64,000 nt of DNA from Chitinophagales bacterium (GTDB lineage: Bacteria; Bacteroidota; Bacteroidia; Chitinophagales; Chitinophagaceae), in the NCBI GenBank assembly GCA_017303415.1, contig JAFLBJ010000001.1:744001-808000 (forward strand). The letters are read 5' to 3'. The notes under the pieces were generated by a model. That model searched no databases. It was not told the DNA's origin and worked only from the letters and a program-made list of their open reading frames with translations. Shown here in pieces: positions 28,000 to 37,243 of this stretch. A program made the position numbers and the translations under genes. Position 1 is the stretch's first letter; each line of letters begins with the position of its first letter.

Positions 28000-29390
28000 T
28001 AATATAGTACCGTGTTAAAGGTAATGTCTTCGTTTGTAACATATCCCGATCCTGCATACGTGGTTGCAGAGGCTAACCATAATGTGTTGGTAAAATAATA
28101 CCGCGCATAGGGCCAGTGCCAATCAGCATAATTTTTCTCTGCTGATCGATAATACAAATTAAATGACCCGGGATTTGGTTCAAAACTTATAGGACTATCG
28201 AGAGAGTATCTAATATCCTGGTTCAATTTTGCCGGCCAGGTATCCCTTTCAAATATTACATATATAAAATGGACAGGATCTATAGAAGGTACTTCATTTT
28301 GCCAATTGGTTTGCATGGAGTAATTGACCGTTAGCAAGTCAACATTTTTGATTTTTTTTCTTTTTACCTTTTGAATAAGCTTCCCTAAGTAGTTGCTGTA
28401 TTGATCTGAGGAGTATTCCATTTTCTCGGCACCAGGAATTCCCTCTCTTCTTCCATTGTGGCATACAAGCTTGGCCCTGATTGAAACCTCTGCGGCGCCG
28501 GCAACCCAGGATTCCTTGGGGTCAGCCACTCTCATGTTTTCGATCTTAAAGTTAATTTTATTGTGGTTGAATTCAGGAAAATCTACTCTGGCAGTTGGAG
28601 CATCCGTTGGATCATCATCGGGGCCACCACCGGTGCCGCCACCGCCCGTACCGCCTCCACCACCACCGCCACCGCCTCCACCGCCACAAGGCGTTTCATC
28701 TGTTACGGGGGGGCACCCGGGAGCACAAGGGTCTAATTCGCAGGGAATAGGCATTCTACCCATTACATTTACTGCTTCATTTATTGAAACTACCCAAACT
28801 TCATTTTCATTAGCGTATTCTTCGTCTATATTGCTAACAAAAACTAGTTCACCATTTTCCAACTTGTAACCAGGATAAACATCATCAGGGCTGCCTTCGT
28901 CTACCTCAGCATCACCTGTGTAAAATATCATAATCGGATCCTCATCTATTGAAACACTATCAAACCCTGGAACAACTGCATATGTTTGGGTGGTATTGTC
29001 TTCTTGGTATTGTAAACGAGGGATGTAAATCTGGGGGTAATAATAATCACCAGCCCGGGCAAAAATATCCAAATGGAGTTGATTACTTGACTCGGGGGAT
29101 GACATAGACGCTATAACAGGATCTGCAAAAATGTCCTTGATCAACACTTCATATTCCCCATCGAATTTGTTACTAGCCATTTGTCGGATTCTTAGTCGAG
29201 CCTCCTTTTTTGATAAGACAGGAGCGATTTCTTTAATAAAGGATTTAAGGCGGGCATTCAGAAATCCAGCATCTGACTGGGGTAATTCGGGTGTTTCAGG
29301 GATCGTCATCCGATCATTTTTTTTACACCCAATAACAATGAAAGTAAATACAAAAAATGCAAACAGGAGTTTTGGAATTAACCTTCTCAT
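27999..29390 (-). CDS. large lipoprotein with poly-Gly linker, unknown function
   Basis: 463 aa. The signal peptide ends in the lipobox FIVIGCKKND, so it is lipid-anchored. The N-terminal domain (about residues 30-215) is acidic and helical then beta. Next comes a Cys-containing stretch (PCELDPCAPGCPP) and a run of a dozen Gly interrupted by Thr (about 235-255), an obvious flexible linker or low-complexity repeat. The C-terminal domain (about 270-463) is beta-rich. No family recognised. It is coupled by a TAATG overlap to the downstream barrel-like gene. Confidence 0.75.
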   Translation of the reverse strand: MRRLIPKLLFAFFVFTFIVIGCKKNDRMTIPETPELPQSDAGFLNARLKSFIKEIAPVLSKKEARLRIRQMASNKFDGEYEVLIKDIFADPVIASMSSPESSNQLHLDIFARAGDYYYPQIYIPRLQYQEDNTTQTYAVVPGFDSVSIDEDPIMIFYTGDAEVDEGSPDDVYPGYKLENGELVFVSNIDEEYANENEVWVVSINEAVNVMGRMPIPCELDPCAPGCPPVTDETPCGGGGGGGGGGGGTGGGGTGGGPDDDPTDAPTARVDFPEFNHNKINFKIENMRVADPKESWVAGAAEVSIRAKLVCHNGRREGIPGAEKMEYSSDQYSNYLGKLIQKVKRKKIKNVDLLTVNYSMQTNWQNEVPSIDPVHFIYVIFERDTWPAKLNQDIRYSLDSPISFEPNPGSFNLYYRSAEKNYADWHWPYARYYFTNTLWLASATTYAGSGYVTNEDITFNTVLY

Positions 29391-29483
29391 AGTTTTTGGT
29401 TTAGTGGAAAGGAATAGGTTTACATATTAAATATATCTAACGTCAACGCATTATCCAATACCACTTTATGGTATTTTTGGCCT

Positions 29484-30212
29484 ATGGGAATTACATTATG
29501 CTTTGATTTTGGTAACACTCGGATGAAAGCCGGCATATTTCATGATGATGTTTTGGCCGAGGTTGTTGTTCTCGAAAATGACGGCGTAGAATTGATTGAG
29601 AATCTAATTAATCAATACAAACCCGATAAATCGATCCTTTCCTCCGTTATCAATCATAATCCGGACATAGAAACCACGCTTGCCAGTCGCACCCGTTTTC
29701 ACCGGCTGAATCATTTGTCAAAACTCCCTTTTACCACACCGGTAGGAAAACCCGAGACGATCGGTGCCGATCGGTTGGCCCTGGCAGCGGCGGCGGTTCA
29801 CTTTTATTCTGGCAGGCATAACCTGGTGATCGGATTGGGTACCTGTATCACCTATAATTTCATCAATAAGAACCGTGAGTTCATTGGCGGGGCCATCTCC
29901 CCGGGCATGGAAATGCGCCTCAAGGCCCTGAACTATTATACCGCCAAACTGCCTTTGGAGAAGGCCGACTGGAATGTACCCCTGGTTGGCTACGATACCC
30001 GCACGAATATTTTGACAGGTGTGGTAATGGCCATGGCGATGGAAATAAACGGATTTACAGAGAGTTATGGCGAAAAATTCAGCAACTTTAACGTGCTTTT
30101 AACCGGGGGGGATATACCGTTTTTGGCTTCCCATCTGAAAAGTAAGATATTTGCCGACGCTGATTTAATCTTTAAAGGTCTGTATGCGCTTAGTGAAGTT
30201 AACAATGCTTAA
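29484..30212 (+). CDS. coaX: type III pantothenate kinase
   Basis: Phosphorylates pantothenate, first step of coenzyme A synthesis, without the feedback inhibition of CoaA. 242 aa. The ASKHA phosphate-1 motif DFGNTRMKAG lies at the N-terminus, GADRLALAAAA near residue 95, then LGTCITYNFIN (phosphate-2) and FIGGAISPGMEMR. Length normal. The downstream outer-membrane protein gene overlaps its 3' end by 8 bases, giving the coaX - OMP - lptC order. Confidence 0.95.
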   Translation: MGITLCFDFGNTRMKAGIFHDDVLAEVVVLENDGVELIENLINQYKPDKSILSSVINHNPDIETTLASRTRFHRLNHLSKLPFTTPVGKPETIGADRLALAAAAVHFYSGRHNLVIGLGTCITYNFINKNREFIGGAISPGMEMRLKALNYYTAKLPLEKADWNVPLVGYDTRTNILTGVVMAMAMEINGFTESYGEKFSNFNVLLTGGDIPFLASHLKSKIFADADLIFKGLYALSEVNNA

Positions 30213-31569
30213 GAGGATTGCTGTTCTATTACCGTTTGGAGCCTGTTTTTTTTCCACCCTATCTGCCCAGGATAACTCACCTTATTCGCGCTATGGACTG
30301 GGAGATGCCTCTCCGCAGAGTAATATTCTCAACCGGGGTATGGGGGGTGTTTCCGCCGCCTATTCAGACCTCTTATATGTGAATTTTCTCAACCCCGCTT
30401 CTTATTCTGCCTTCCGTACGAACAAGATCCTGGAAACGGGTGAAACCGTTTCTGGCCGAGTGGTACTGGATGCCGGGATCAATTTTGATAACCGCACCCT
30501 GCGCGAGGCAAACCGACCCGATAAATTCACCTCCCCCAATACTTACTTTTCTTACCTCCAGTTGGGCATTCCTCTGAGCAAGAACTGGGGTATGGCCTTT
30601 GGGTTAAGACCTATGTCCAAGATCGGTTACCGCCTGCAAACGCAGGAAAGACTGGCTGTGGACAGCGCCGTTACCCAATACCGGGGCGAAGGGGGTGCTT
30701 ACCAGGCCACTTTTGGGACCGGATTTGCCATCAAGAACTTTAGTATAGGCGCCAACCTGGGCTATTTGTTTGGTAAAAAAGATTATTCCTCCGAAAGGAC
30801 CCTGATCAATGATACCGTGACCTATGCCCGGGGAAATTTTCAAACAAAAGCTTCTTTTGGAGGGATCTTCCTGAGCGGAGGTCTCCAGCAAAAGTTCATT
30901 CTTTCCCGACATGAGAAAACCAAGGCAGAGAAAACAGTACTCCGTCTGGGTGTTTATGGTAATCTGAAGAGGGATCTGAATGCCAACAAAGACTTTTTCC
31001 GCGAAACATTTACGCGTGACCTGACCAGTGGATACCTGAAGATCGACAGCGTGTATTCCGAAGACAATGTAAAAGGCAAAATAACCTACCCTGGTACGGT
31101 TGGAGCAGGCTTTATTTATGAAGTTTCTCCAACCCCTGAAGATGGTGGATTTCAGTTTGGCGTCGATTATGTAATGACAAAATGGAGTGACTACCGTTTT
31201 TACAATACCACCGACCTGGTGCAGGACAGTAAAGAGTTTCGCATCGGGGCACAGATATTACCGCCTATTTACCCCAACCGTTCCTATTGGAAGAATGTTT
31301 CTTACCGCGCGGGTATGTTTGTGGGCAATGATAATATCCTGGTTGGGGGCAAGCTTCCCGTATTTGGTATTTCGGGTGGTATCAGTCTGCCGGTACTGGG
31401 GCTAAAAGACCCTTCAAGCCGCTATCGCACCCAATTTACTGTGGTCAATCTTTCTTTTGAATACATCAAGCGTGGAAACAATGACAACCTGTTGAAGGAA
31501 AACCTGTTCCGCCTTTCTGCCGGTTTCTCCCTGAGTGATAACTGGTTTACCAAAAGAAAATACAACTAA
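30205..31569 (+). CDS. FadL-like outer-membrane protein
   Basis: About 454 aa from ATG 30205 (MLKRIAVLLPFG); an in-frame ATG at 30184 lies inside coaX. Signal peptide ends TLSAQDN. The mature start, SPYSRYGLGDASPQSNILNRGMGGVSAAY, has the GMGG plug-like segment, followed by about fourteen alternating strands, as in FadL/OmpP1-like transporters. It sits between coaX and lptC in apparent operon order. Ligand unknown. Confidence 0.8.
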   Translation: MLKRIAVLLPFGACFFSTLSAQDNSPYSRYGLGDASPQSNILNRGMGGVSAAYSDLLYVNFLNPASYSAFRTNKILETGETVSGRVVLDAGINFDNRTLREANRPDKFTSPNTYFSYLQLGIPLSKNWGMAFGLRPMSKIGYRLQTQERLAVDSAVTQYRGEGGAYQATFGTGFAIKNFSIGANLGYLFGKKDYSSERTLINDTVTYARGNFQTKASFGGIFLSGGLQQKFILSRHEKTKAEKTVLRLGVYGNLKRDLNANKDFFRETFTRDLTSGYLKIDSVYSEDNVKGKITYPGTVGAGFIYEVSPTPEDGGFQFGVDYVMTKWSDYRFYNTTDLVQDSKEFRIGAQILPPIYPNRSYWKNVSYRAGMFVGNDNILVGGKLPVFGISGGISLPVLGLKDPSSRYRTQFTVVNLSFEYIKRGNNDNLLKENLFRLSAGFSLSDNWFTKRKYN

Positions 31570-31575
31570 TCAAGC

Positions 31576-32121
31576 ATGACCCGGGTCAGCCATCGAATTT
31601 GGGCCCTGGGGTTGGCTGTTTTTTTCCTTGTCTCCTGCGAAAATGATGAAAAACAGGTAGCCGATCTCACCGGTCGGGTGGTGATGGTGGAAGAAGGAAA
31701 AGACATTACCAGTTACCTCAGCCAGAAAGGCGTGATGAAAGCCAAACTGGTTGCTCCCCTGCTGTATCGCTACCAGGCCGATACCATTTACTCCGAGTTC
31801 CCCGACTCCCTGCACGTTGATTTTTACGATGACAGTACACGGATTGAAACCCAGCTAAATGCTCTTTACGGGAAGTATATAGAAACATACAACCGCATTT
31901 ACCTGCGCGATAGCGTAGTCGTCTTTAATGTGGAAGGTGATACCTTAAGATGCCCCGAAATGTGGTGGGATCAATCCAAAGCGCTGTTTTATAATGATAC
32001 CACCTGGCGGCTCGACTCCAGAAATGGTACACACCTGAAGGGGACAGGAGGTTTTGAAGCTTCTCAAGACCTGAAACGAATCACATTCAAAAACCCGAGA
32101 GGGGTATTTCCGGGGCAATAG
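31576..32121 (+). CDS. lptC: LPS export periplasmic protein LptC
   Basis: 181-aa bitopic or lipid-anchored component that passes LPS from LptBFG to LptA across the periplasm. The signal ends in the lipobox FFLVSCEND. The beta-jellyroll shows the LptC pattern in DTIYSEFPDSLHVDFYDD followed by ALYGKYIETYNRIYLRDSVVV and CPEMWWD. It starts 6 bases after the upstream OMP gene. A heptad array follows rather than the OstA/LptA-like gene that one might expect. Confidence 0.87.
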   Translation: MTRVSHRIWALGLAVFFLVSCENDEKQVADLTGRVVMVEEGKDITSYLSQKGVMKAKLVAPLLYRYQADTIYSEFPDSLHVDFYDDSTRIETQLNALYGKYIETYNRIYLRDSVVVFNVEGDTLRCPEMWWDQSKALFYNDTTWRLDSRNGTHLKGTGGFEASQDLKRITFKNPRGVFPGQ

Positions 32122-32125
32122 TTTA

Positions 32126-32285
32126 TTCACCGCAGAGAACAAGAGTTTGGATGACAGATGACTGATGACGGAAGACTGAGTCAGGGTCCCGAAGCATCGG
32201 GAGGAATTCGGGAGTCCCGCCATATTACTTCTGTCATCTGTCAACAGTCATCTGTCATCCAAACTCTTGTTCTCTGCGGTGAAAC
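32126..32285. repeat. inverted heptad array with core A and CCGCAGAGAAC ends
   Basis: Ends: ATTCACCGCAGAGAACAAGAG on the left (32126 on) and CTCTTGTTCTCTGCGGTGAA on the right. The left arm TTTGGATGACAGATGACTG is matched base for base by the start of the right arm's reverse complement. Core A (CAGGGTCCCGAAGCATCGGG ... CCATATTACTT) is in the middle. Context: after lptC. Confidence 0.9.
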
Positions 32286-32313
32286 ATGTTATCATAGGGG
32301 AGGCCTATAAAAC

Positions 32314-32356
32314 GAGAAACCCGCCGGGGCTCTAATCCGACGGGTCTCAATTTTTT
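32314..32356 (+). terminator. intrinsic terminator
   Basis: Stem GAGA(AA)CCCGCCGG / CCGACGGGTCTC with one G-T pair and a loop of about nine bases, followed by AATTTTTT. It is 193 bases after the lptC stop, beyond a heptad array, so it may end the lptC transcript or belong to an unrecognised small RNA. From 32357 to 32697 I see no gene, only AT-rich sequence with degenerate GGATATTGGAT units near 32512 and 32548. Confidence 0.7.
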
Positions 32357-32697
32357 AGGAATCAGTACACATTAACCTAGATGTTTTTCAGGACGGATTT
32401 CCTAAACGGTTTTTCACAAGGATAAAGAACTAACGGGACTGTATAGAAACTAAAACTAAAAGACTAAAAAAAGAAAGTTGATTGATACGGATTTTACGGT
32501 TGGTTTTAGTTGGATATTGGATTAAGAACTTTGGACTTTTCGGATTTGGATATTGGATGTTACCTCTGCCGACCAATCAACTTCTGGAACAAATGTAGCT
32601 TTCACATTTCTTTTGCAATAGAGCAAAACCGCTTCATTTGTATAGGACTTTTTGAGCGTTGTTTTCGTAAATCTACGATTCAGGAAATACGGTTTTG

Positions 32698-32905
32698 GGG
32701 TGTTGGATGACGGATGTTGGATGTTGGATGTTGGAGGACAGATGACAGATGACGGATGACGGAGGGTGGCTTTGCGAGACCAGAGGTCTCGCAAAGCCAC
32801 CCTCCGCACTCCGACTACCCTCCAACATCCAACATCCATCATCCAACATCCCCCTCCGTCATCTGTCATCCAAAACCCGTCATCCAAACTCCAACATCCC
32901 CCTCC
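32698..32905. repeat. inverted heptad array with core C
   Basis: Left arm of GGATGTT/AGATGAC units, right arm from about 32816 with AACATCC and GTCATCC units. The core is a perfect 21-bp palindrome arm, GGAGGGTGGCTTTGCGAGAC on the left, with its complement at 32785-32805 and a 3-base loop. Ends about 30 bases before the SDR start and creates a false 60-codon extension of that gene. Confidence 0.88.
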
Positions 32906-32935
32906 CTTTCCTCTATCTTTGCCCAAAACCAGACT

Positions 32936-33754
32936 ATGTTTCAAGGAAAAACTGCTTTAATCACCGGGGCCTCCAGGGGTATTGGAAAGGCCATGGCTTT
33001 AAAACTGGCGGCTTCGGGAGCTAATATTGTCATTGTTGCCAAGTCAGTAGAAGAGAACCCCAAATTGGGGGGCACTATTTTTTCGGCAGCGGAGGAGATA
33101 GAGAAAGCTGGCGGAAAGGCCCTCGCGGTTCAGTGCGATATCCGGTTTGAAGATCAGATCCAAGAGGCTGTAGATAAGGCGGTGGCTCAATTTGGTGTGA
33201 TTGATATCCTGATCAATAACGCCAGTGCGATCAGCCTGACCCCCACCGAAAAAACCGACCCCAAGCGGTTTGACCTGATGCATGATATCAATGTCCGGGG
33301 TACATTCATGATGACCCGGGCCTGTATTCCCCACCTCAGGAAGTCCACCAACCCCCATATTCTTACCCTTTCCCCTCCCATTAACCTGCGACCAAGATGG
33401 CTGGGTGGACATATAGCCTATACCATGAGCAAATACAATATGAGTTTGATGACCATGGGTTGGGCCGAAGAATTTAAGGAGTTCCGGATCGCGGCCAATG
33501 CCCTCTGGCCTCGCACTACCATCGACACGGCTGCCGTAAGAAACCTGTTAGGAGGTGAAATGCTGGCGAATATGAGCCGTACGGTCGACATCCTGGCCGA
33601 TGCAGCAGCCATCATACTTGGCCGGTCATCTGCTGATTGTACGGGTCATTGCTATATTGATGAGGAAGTGCTGGCAGAAGAAGGAATCACTGACCTTGAA
33701 AAATACAGCGTTGTACCCGGGGCGGAGTTGTACAGGGATTTATTTGTGGATTAG
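32936..33754 (+). CDS. short-chain dehydrogenase/reductase (HSDL2-like)
   Basis: NAD(P)-dependent SDR, 272 aa from ATG 32936 (MFQGKTALITG); upstream in-frame codons are repeat. Cofactor motif TGASRGIG, then INNASAISL (NNAG variant). The catalytic region reads LTLSPPINL ... AYTMSKYNMS: Tyr and Lys of YxxxK are present, while the usual Ser is in TLSPP. This pattern with the HIAYTMSKYNMSLMTMGWAEE segment matches the hydroxysteroid-dehydrogenase-like 2 (SCP2-associated) subgroup. Substrate unknown. Confidence 0.88.
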   Translation: MFQGKTALITGASRGIGKAMALKLAASGANIVIVAKSVEENPKLGGTIFSAAEEIEKAGGKALAVQCDIRFEDQIQEAVDKAVAQFGVIDILINNASAISLTPTEKTDPKRFDLMHDINVRGTFMMTRACIPHLRKSTNPHILTLSPPINLRPRWLGGHIAYTMSKYNMSLMTMGWAEEFKEFRIAANALWPRTTIDTAAVRNLLGGEMLANMSRTVDILADAAAIILGRSSADCTGHCYIDEEVLAEEGITDLEKYSVVPGAELYRDLFVD

Positions 33755-33759
33755 GTATC

Positions 33760-33880
33760 GCCGCAGAGAACAAGAGAGGGGATGTTGGATGACGGATGAC
33801 AGATGACGGAGTCGGAAGTCTAGCCCTTTTACTTTCGTCATCTGTCATCCGTCATCTGTCATCCAACATCCCCTCTATTT
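33760..33880. repeat. inverted heptad array with core B
   Basis: Begins with CCGCAGAGAACAAGAGAGGG, then GGATGTTGGATGACGG...; the right arm is GTCATCTGTCATCC...AACATCCCCTCT. Core B, GAGTCGGAAGTCTAGCCC, resembles those at 38855 and 46535. Only the left side carries the CCGCAGAGAAC end. Context: convergent, between SDR and lysS. Confidence 0.87.
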
Positions 33881-33898
33881 TCCCCCGGGTAAATTCTA

Positions 33899-35413
33899 CT
33901 ATTCTTTATTTTCAGGTCTCATCATGGGGAACAACAGCACATCCTGAATCGAAGGCTGGTTCAACATCAGCATGCAAAGCCTGTCGACCCCAAAACCAAT
34001 GCCTGATGTTGGTGGCATACCATATTCCAGGGCCCGCAGGAAATCATGGTCAATGAACATGGCCTCGTCATCTCCCCGTTCCATCAGTTTGGTTTGTTCC
34101 TCAAAGCGTTCGCGTTGATCAAGCGGGTCATTCAATTCACTATAGGCGTTGGCGATCTCTTTTCCATTTACCATTAATTCAAAGCGTTCCACCAAACCCG
34201 GTGTATCACGGTGTTTTTTGGTCAGCGGACTCATTTCAACCGGGTAATCCGTGATAAAAGTGGGTTGGATATAGTGGTGTTCGCATTTTTCGCTGAATAT
34301 TTCATCGATCATCTTGCCCTTGCCCATTGTTTTATCAACGGAAATATGGAGTTGTTTACAGATGCTGCGAATCTGTTCTTCGTTCATCCGGCTGATATCA
34401 AAACCGGTATGTTCTTCAATGGCTTTGAACATACTGATCCTTTTGAAAGGGGCTTTGAAATCGATCTCTTTTCCATCCACCATCACTTTGGTGGTTCCAT
34501 TTACCGCGATGGCCACCCGCTCCAGCATTTTTTCGGTAGTTTCCATCATCCAGATATAATCTTTATAGGCCACATAAAATTCCAGGATGGTGAATTCCGG
34601 GTTATGGGTGCGATCCATTCCTTCATTGCGAAAGTTGCGACTGAATTCATACACCCAATCAAATCCCGCGACGATCAGGCGCTTGAGATAAAGCTCATTC
34701 GCGATACGGAGGTACATGGGAATATCGAGGGCATTATGATGCGTGATAAAGGGGCGTGCGGCCGCACCACCCGGGATACTTTGTAAAACCGGAGTATCCA
34801 CTTCCAGTGCGCCTTGTTCATTCAGAAATTCCCGAATGGCATTCACTAGCTTTGTTCGTTTGATAAATACCTCTTTCAGGGAGGGGTTGATGATCAGGTC
34901 GGCATAGCGCTGACGGTATTTGAATTCGGGGTCGGTGACCGCGTCAAAGGTCTGACCCTCGGCTTCTTTCACTATCGGTAAGGGCTTTAATGCCTTGGCG
35001 AGCATGGTCAGTTCCTGGGCGTGGATCGATATCTCCCCTGTTTTTGTACGAAATACATATCCTTTGATCCCGATGATATCGCCGATATCGGTACATTTCT
35101 TCCAGACAATATCATAAAGTGATTTATCCTCGCCCGGACAGATATCGTCCCGGCGGATATAGACCTGTATCCGGCTATGGCTGTCCTGGATAACGGCAAA
35201 ATTGGCTTTTCCCATATCCCGGATACTCATCACACGGCCTGCAACGCAAACCTGAGAAAACTCGTCTTTCTTCTCGTCGGTAAATTGCTCTTTTATGTCG
35301 GCTGAATTCGTGTTAACAGGGTATAAAGCAGCGGGATAGGGCTCGATGCCCATGCCCAGGAGATCGCCCAGTTTTTCCCGGCGTATCTGTTCTTGTTCGG
35401 AGAGTTGGTTCAT
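33899..35413 (-). CDS. lysS: lysine--tRNA ligase, class II
   Basis: Charges tRNA-Lys with lysine. 504 aa: N-terminal OB-fold anticodon-binding domain (VCVAGRVMSIRDMGKANFAVIQD around residues 50-75), then the class II catalytic core with motif 2 FRNEGMDRTHNPEF, and motif 3 GFGVDRLCMLM near the C-terminus. Length and motifs are normal. Monocistronic, divergent from the DUF4197 gene. Confidence 0.97.
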   Translation of the reverse strand: MNQLSEQEQIRREKLGDLLGMGIEPYPAALYPVNTNSADIKEQFTDEKKDEFSQVCVAGRVMSIRDMGKANFAVIQDSHSRIQVYIRRDDICPGEDKSLYDIVWKKCTDIGDIIGIKGYVFRTKTGEISIHAQELTMLAKALKPLPIVKEAEGQTFDAVTDPEFKYRQRYADLIINPSLKEVFIKRTKLVNAIREFLNEQGALEVDTPVLQSIPGGAAARPFITHHNALDIPMYLRIANELYLKRLIVAGFDWVYEFSRNFRNEGMDRTHNPEFTILEFYVAYKDYIWMMETTEKMLERVAIAVNGTTKVMVDGKEIDFKAPFKRISMFKAIEEHTGFDISRMNEEQIRSICKQLHISVDKTMGKGKMIDEIFSEKCEHHYIQPTFITDYPVEMSPLTKKHRDTPGLVERFELMVNGKEIANAYSELNDPLDQRERFEEQTKLMERGDDEAMFIDHDFLRALEYGMPPTSGIGFGVDRLCMLMLNQPSIQDVLLFPMMRPENKE

Positions 35414-35549
35414 AAGGGGGCAAAATTAGATATTCTTGAATTAAATAAAGGCTAAAAGCTATTGGCTATGCGCTCCTGGCTACCTGCTTTGACTATAATT
35501 TGATATTTTTACTAAGGATCATTAACCTAAACAAGTAAATTCCAACTCA

Positions 35550-36287
35550 ATGAAATCGTACCAACTTAAGTTTCCGTTTGCCTTTCTCCTTGCCTTTTCC
35601 CTGTTATCATCCGGATGTGCATCCAGCCAGTCTATCCTTGACCGGGCCAAGAAGGCCGCGGGTATCGGCGGAGGCGGAGTCACCGAGTCTGAAGCAGGTG
35701 GTGGGATCAAAGAAGCCCTGAACCAGGGTGTATCGACAGCCGTCAATTTTCTGAATAAGAAGGATGGTTTCTTTGGTAATGAACTCTACAAAGTATTGCT
35801 CCCCCCCGAGGCCCAAAAAATGGAGAAGACCTTGCGCGGGCTTGGACTGAATAAAATGGTGGATGATGCCATTCTCCAGATCAACCGAGGCGCTGAAGAT
35901 GCTGTTGGGTTTGCCACCCCCATTTTTGTCAATGCCATCAAGCAAATGACCGTTACCGATGCCTTGAAACTGGTGAGCAGCAGCAGCAAATCTTCGATCA
36001 CCGATTATTTTAAAGAGAAAACCTCGGTACAATTAAAAGCGGCTTTCCAACCTGTTATTGACACCTCCCTGCAAAAGACCAATGCCACCAAGTATTATGG
36101 TGATGTGGTGACTAAATACAATAGCCTGCCGACCACGATGAAAAAGATGAACCCCGATCTGGCGGGTTATGTGGCTGACAAAGCCATTGCTGCCCTGTTT
36201 GATCGCATTGCGGTAGAGGAAAAAAATATCCGGGAAAATCCGGCTGCCCGCACTACAGAATTATTGAAAAAGGTATTTGGGAAATAA
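35550..36287 (+). CDS. DUF4197 lipoprotein
   Basis: 245 aa with a lipoprotein signal ending LLSSGCASSQ. The mature part matches the DUF4197 layout: GGITESEAG-like GGGVTESEAGGGIKEAL segment, FLNKKDGFFGNELYKVLLPPEAQKME, and FVNAIKQMTVTDAL. Helical, Ala- and Lys-rich. Function unknown for the family. Monocistronic, with a CACAGAGA hairpin after its stop. Confidence 0.85.
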   Translation: MKSYQLKFPFAFLLAFSLLSSGCASSQSILDRAKKAAGIGGGGVTESEAGGGIKEALNQGVSTAVNFLNKKDGFFGNELYKVLLPPEAQKMEKTLRGLGLNKMVDDAILQINRGAEDAVGFATPIFVNAIKQMTVTDALKLVSSSSKSSITDYFKEKTSVQLKAAFQPVIDTSLQKTNATKYYGDVVTKYNSLPTTMKKMNPDLAGYVADKAIAALFDRIAVEEKNIRENPAARTTELLKKVFGK

Positions 36288-36290
36288 ATT

Positions 36291-36355
36291 AACTACAGAG
36301 ACACAGAGAAAATTAGCTAATTGCTAAATAACTTTTCTCTGTGTCTCTGTGATTA
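36291..36355. repeat. ACAGAGACACAGAG hairpin
   Basis: Left arm AACTACAGAGACACAGAGAA at 36291 pairs with the right arm TTCTCTGTGTCTCTGTGAT near 36334, loop about 20 bases. It is a gene-less relative of the CCGCAGAGAAC repeats that flank the GxxExxY gene nearby; a single arm of similar type is at 45804-45834. It sits between the convergent ends of the DUF4197 and flavin reductase genes. Confidence 0.75.
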
Positions 36356-36357
36356 AA

Positions 36358-37233
36358 CTATAATAAGAGTACCTGCCAGGCTTTATCCACCTTCCCCTCC
36401 GCTAATAGTTTCCTTGCATGCTGATGCAGTTCTTTCTCCATTTCTTCTGGATTGAGACTGTAATACTGAACGATATGTCTTACATGCTCGTCATCAAACC
36501 CCGGATCAGGATCGGGAAATGCATGCACATTTGCCAACTGCCCCAGGTCATTTCCGGTAAGTATAGTGCTCAGACGAATGTTCTCCGGAAGGGCATCTAC
36601 TCCTATACCCAGTTGGGTATTGGGTTTCTCTACTTCAAAAAGATTGCTTTCATCCACCTTGCAATACCAGTTTCCGCCTAAGCGGGCTACCTGGTGAATC
36701 TTTCGCTGATCGAGTTTTTTATTTTCATCCAACAATTCATCAGCTATGTGAATGGCGATCACCTCACAAATAACAAGATTGCCTGCTCCCCCTTCTTTAC
36801 CCAGTGCCTTTATCTCCGTTACCTTACACTCTAATTTGGCCTTACTTTCTTTGACCATGGGCGGGCTGACAAATTGTGCCTTTTCCTCGGTAAACCCTGC
36901 TTTGATGAATTCGTTGGTGCCGGCGGGGTATTCGCAACTGGCAAGGGATTGTTGTTGCACCATGTCATAGTCCACCATATTGATCACCACCTCGGGTACT
37001 TCGAGTACATTCTCGAGGGTATGTTTGATGGAATTATCACGTACCCGTCGAGCCGGGGAGAACACGACAATAGGGGGATTGGAAGAGAATAAATTAAAAA
37101 AACTAAAGGGACTGAGGTTAACCTCGCCTTTTTTATTGATGGTAGAGGCAAAACATATAGGGCGTGGCGCAACAATGTGCTGGAGGTAGTATTGCTTTTC
37201 AGCGGGTTTTATTTCGGGGAGGTGTATGATCAT
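36358..37233 (-). CDS. flavin reductase-like domain protein
   Basis: 291-aa FMN-binding split-barrel protein of the flavin reductase group, which reduces flavin with NAD(P)H or uses bound FMN for related chemistry. IVAPRPICFASTINKKGEVNLSP-type segment (PRPICFASTINKKG) and FSFFNLFSSNPPIVVFSP near the N-terminus are diagnostic. A C-terminal extension beyond about residue 210 is helical. Partner oxygenase not visible. Confidence 0.87.
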   Translation of the reverse strand: MIIHLPEIKPAEKQYYLQHIVAPRPICFASTINKKGEVNLSPFSFFNLFSSNPPIVVFSPARRVRDNSIKHTLENVLEVPEVVINMVDYDMVQQQSLASCEYPAGTNEFIKAGFTEEKAQFVSPPMVKESKAKLECKVTEIKALGKEGGAGNLVICEVIAIHIADELLDENKKLDQRKIHQVARLGGNWYCKVDESNLFEVEKPNTQLGIGVDALPENIRLSTILTGNDLGQLANVHAFPDPDPGFDDEHVRHIVQYYSLNPEEMEKELHQHARKLLAEGKVDKAWQVLLL

Positions 37234-37243
37234 TTGTTTTACT

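Noticed and set aside
28456-28869. + strand frame with a proline-rich run
   Set aside because: It is the antisense of the poly-Gly linker of the lipoprotein gene, which has a clear signal peptide and coupling to its neighbour.
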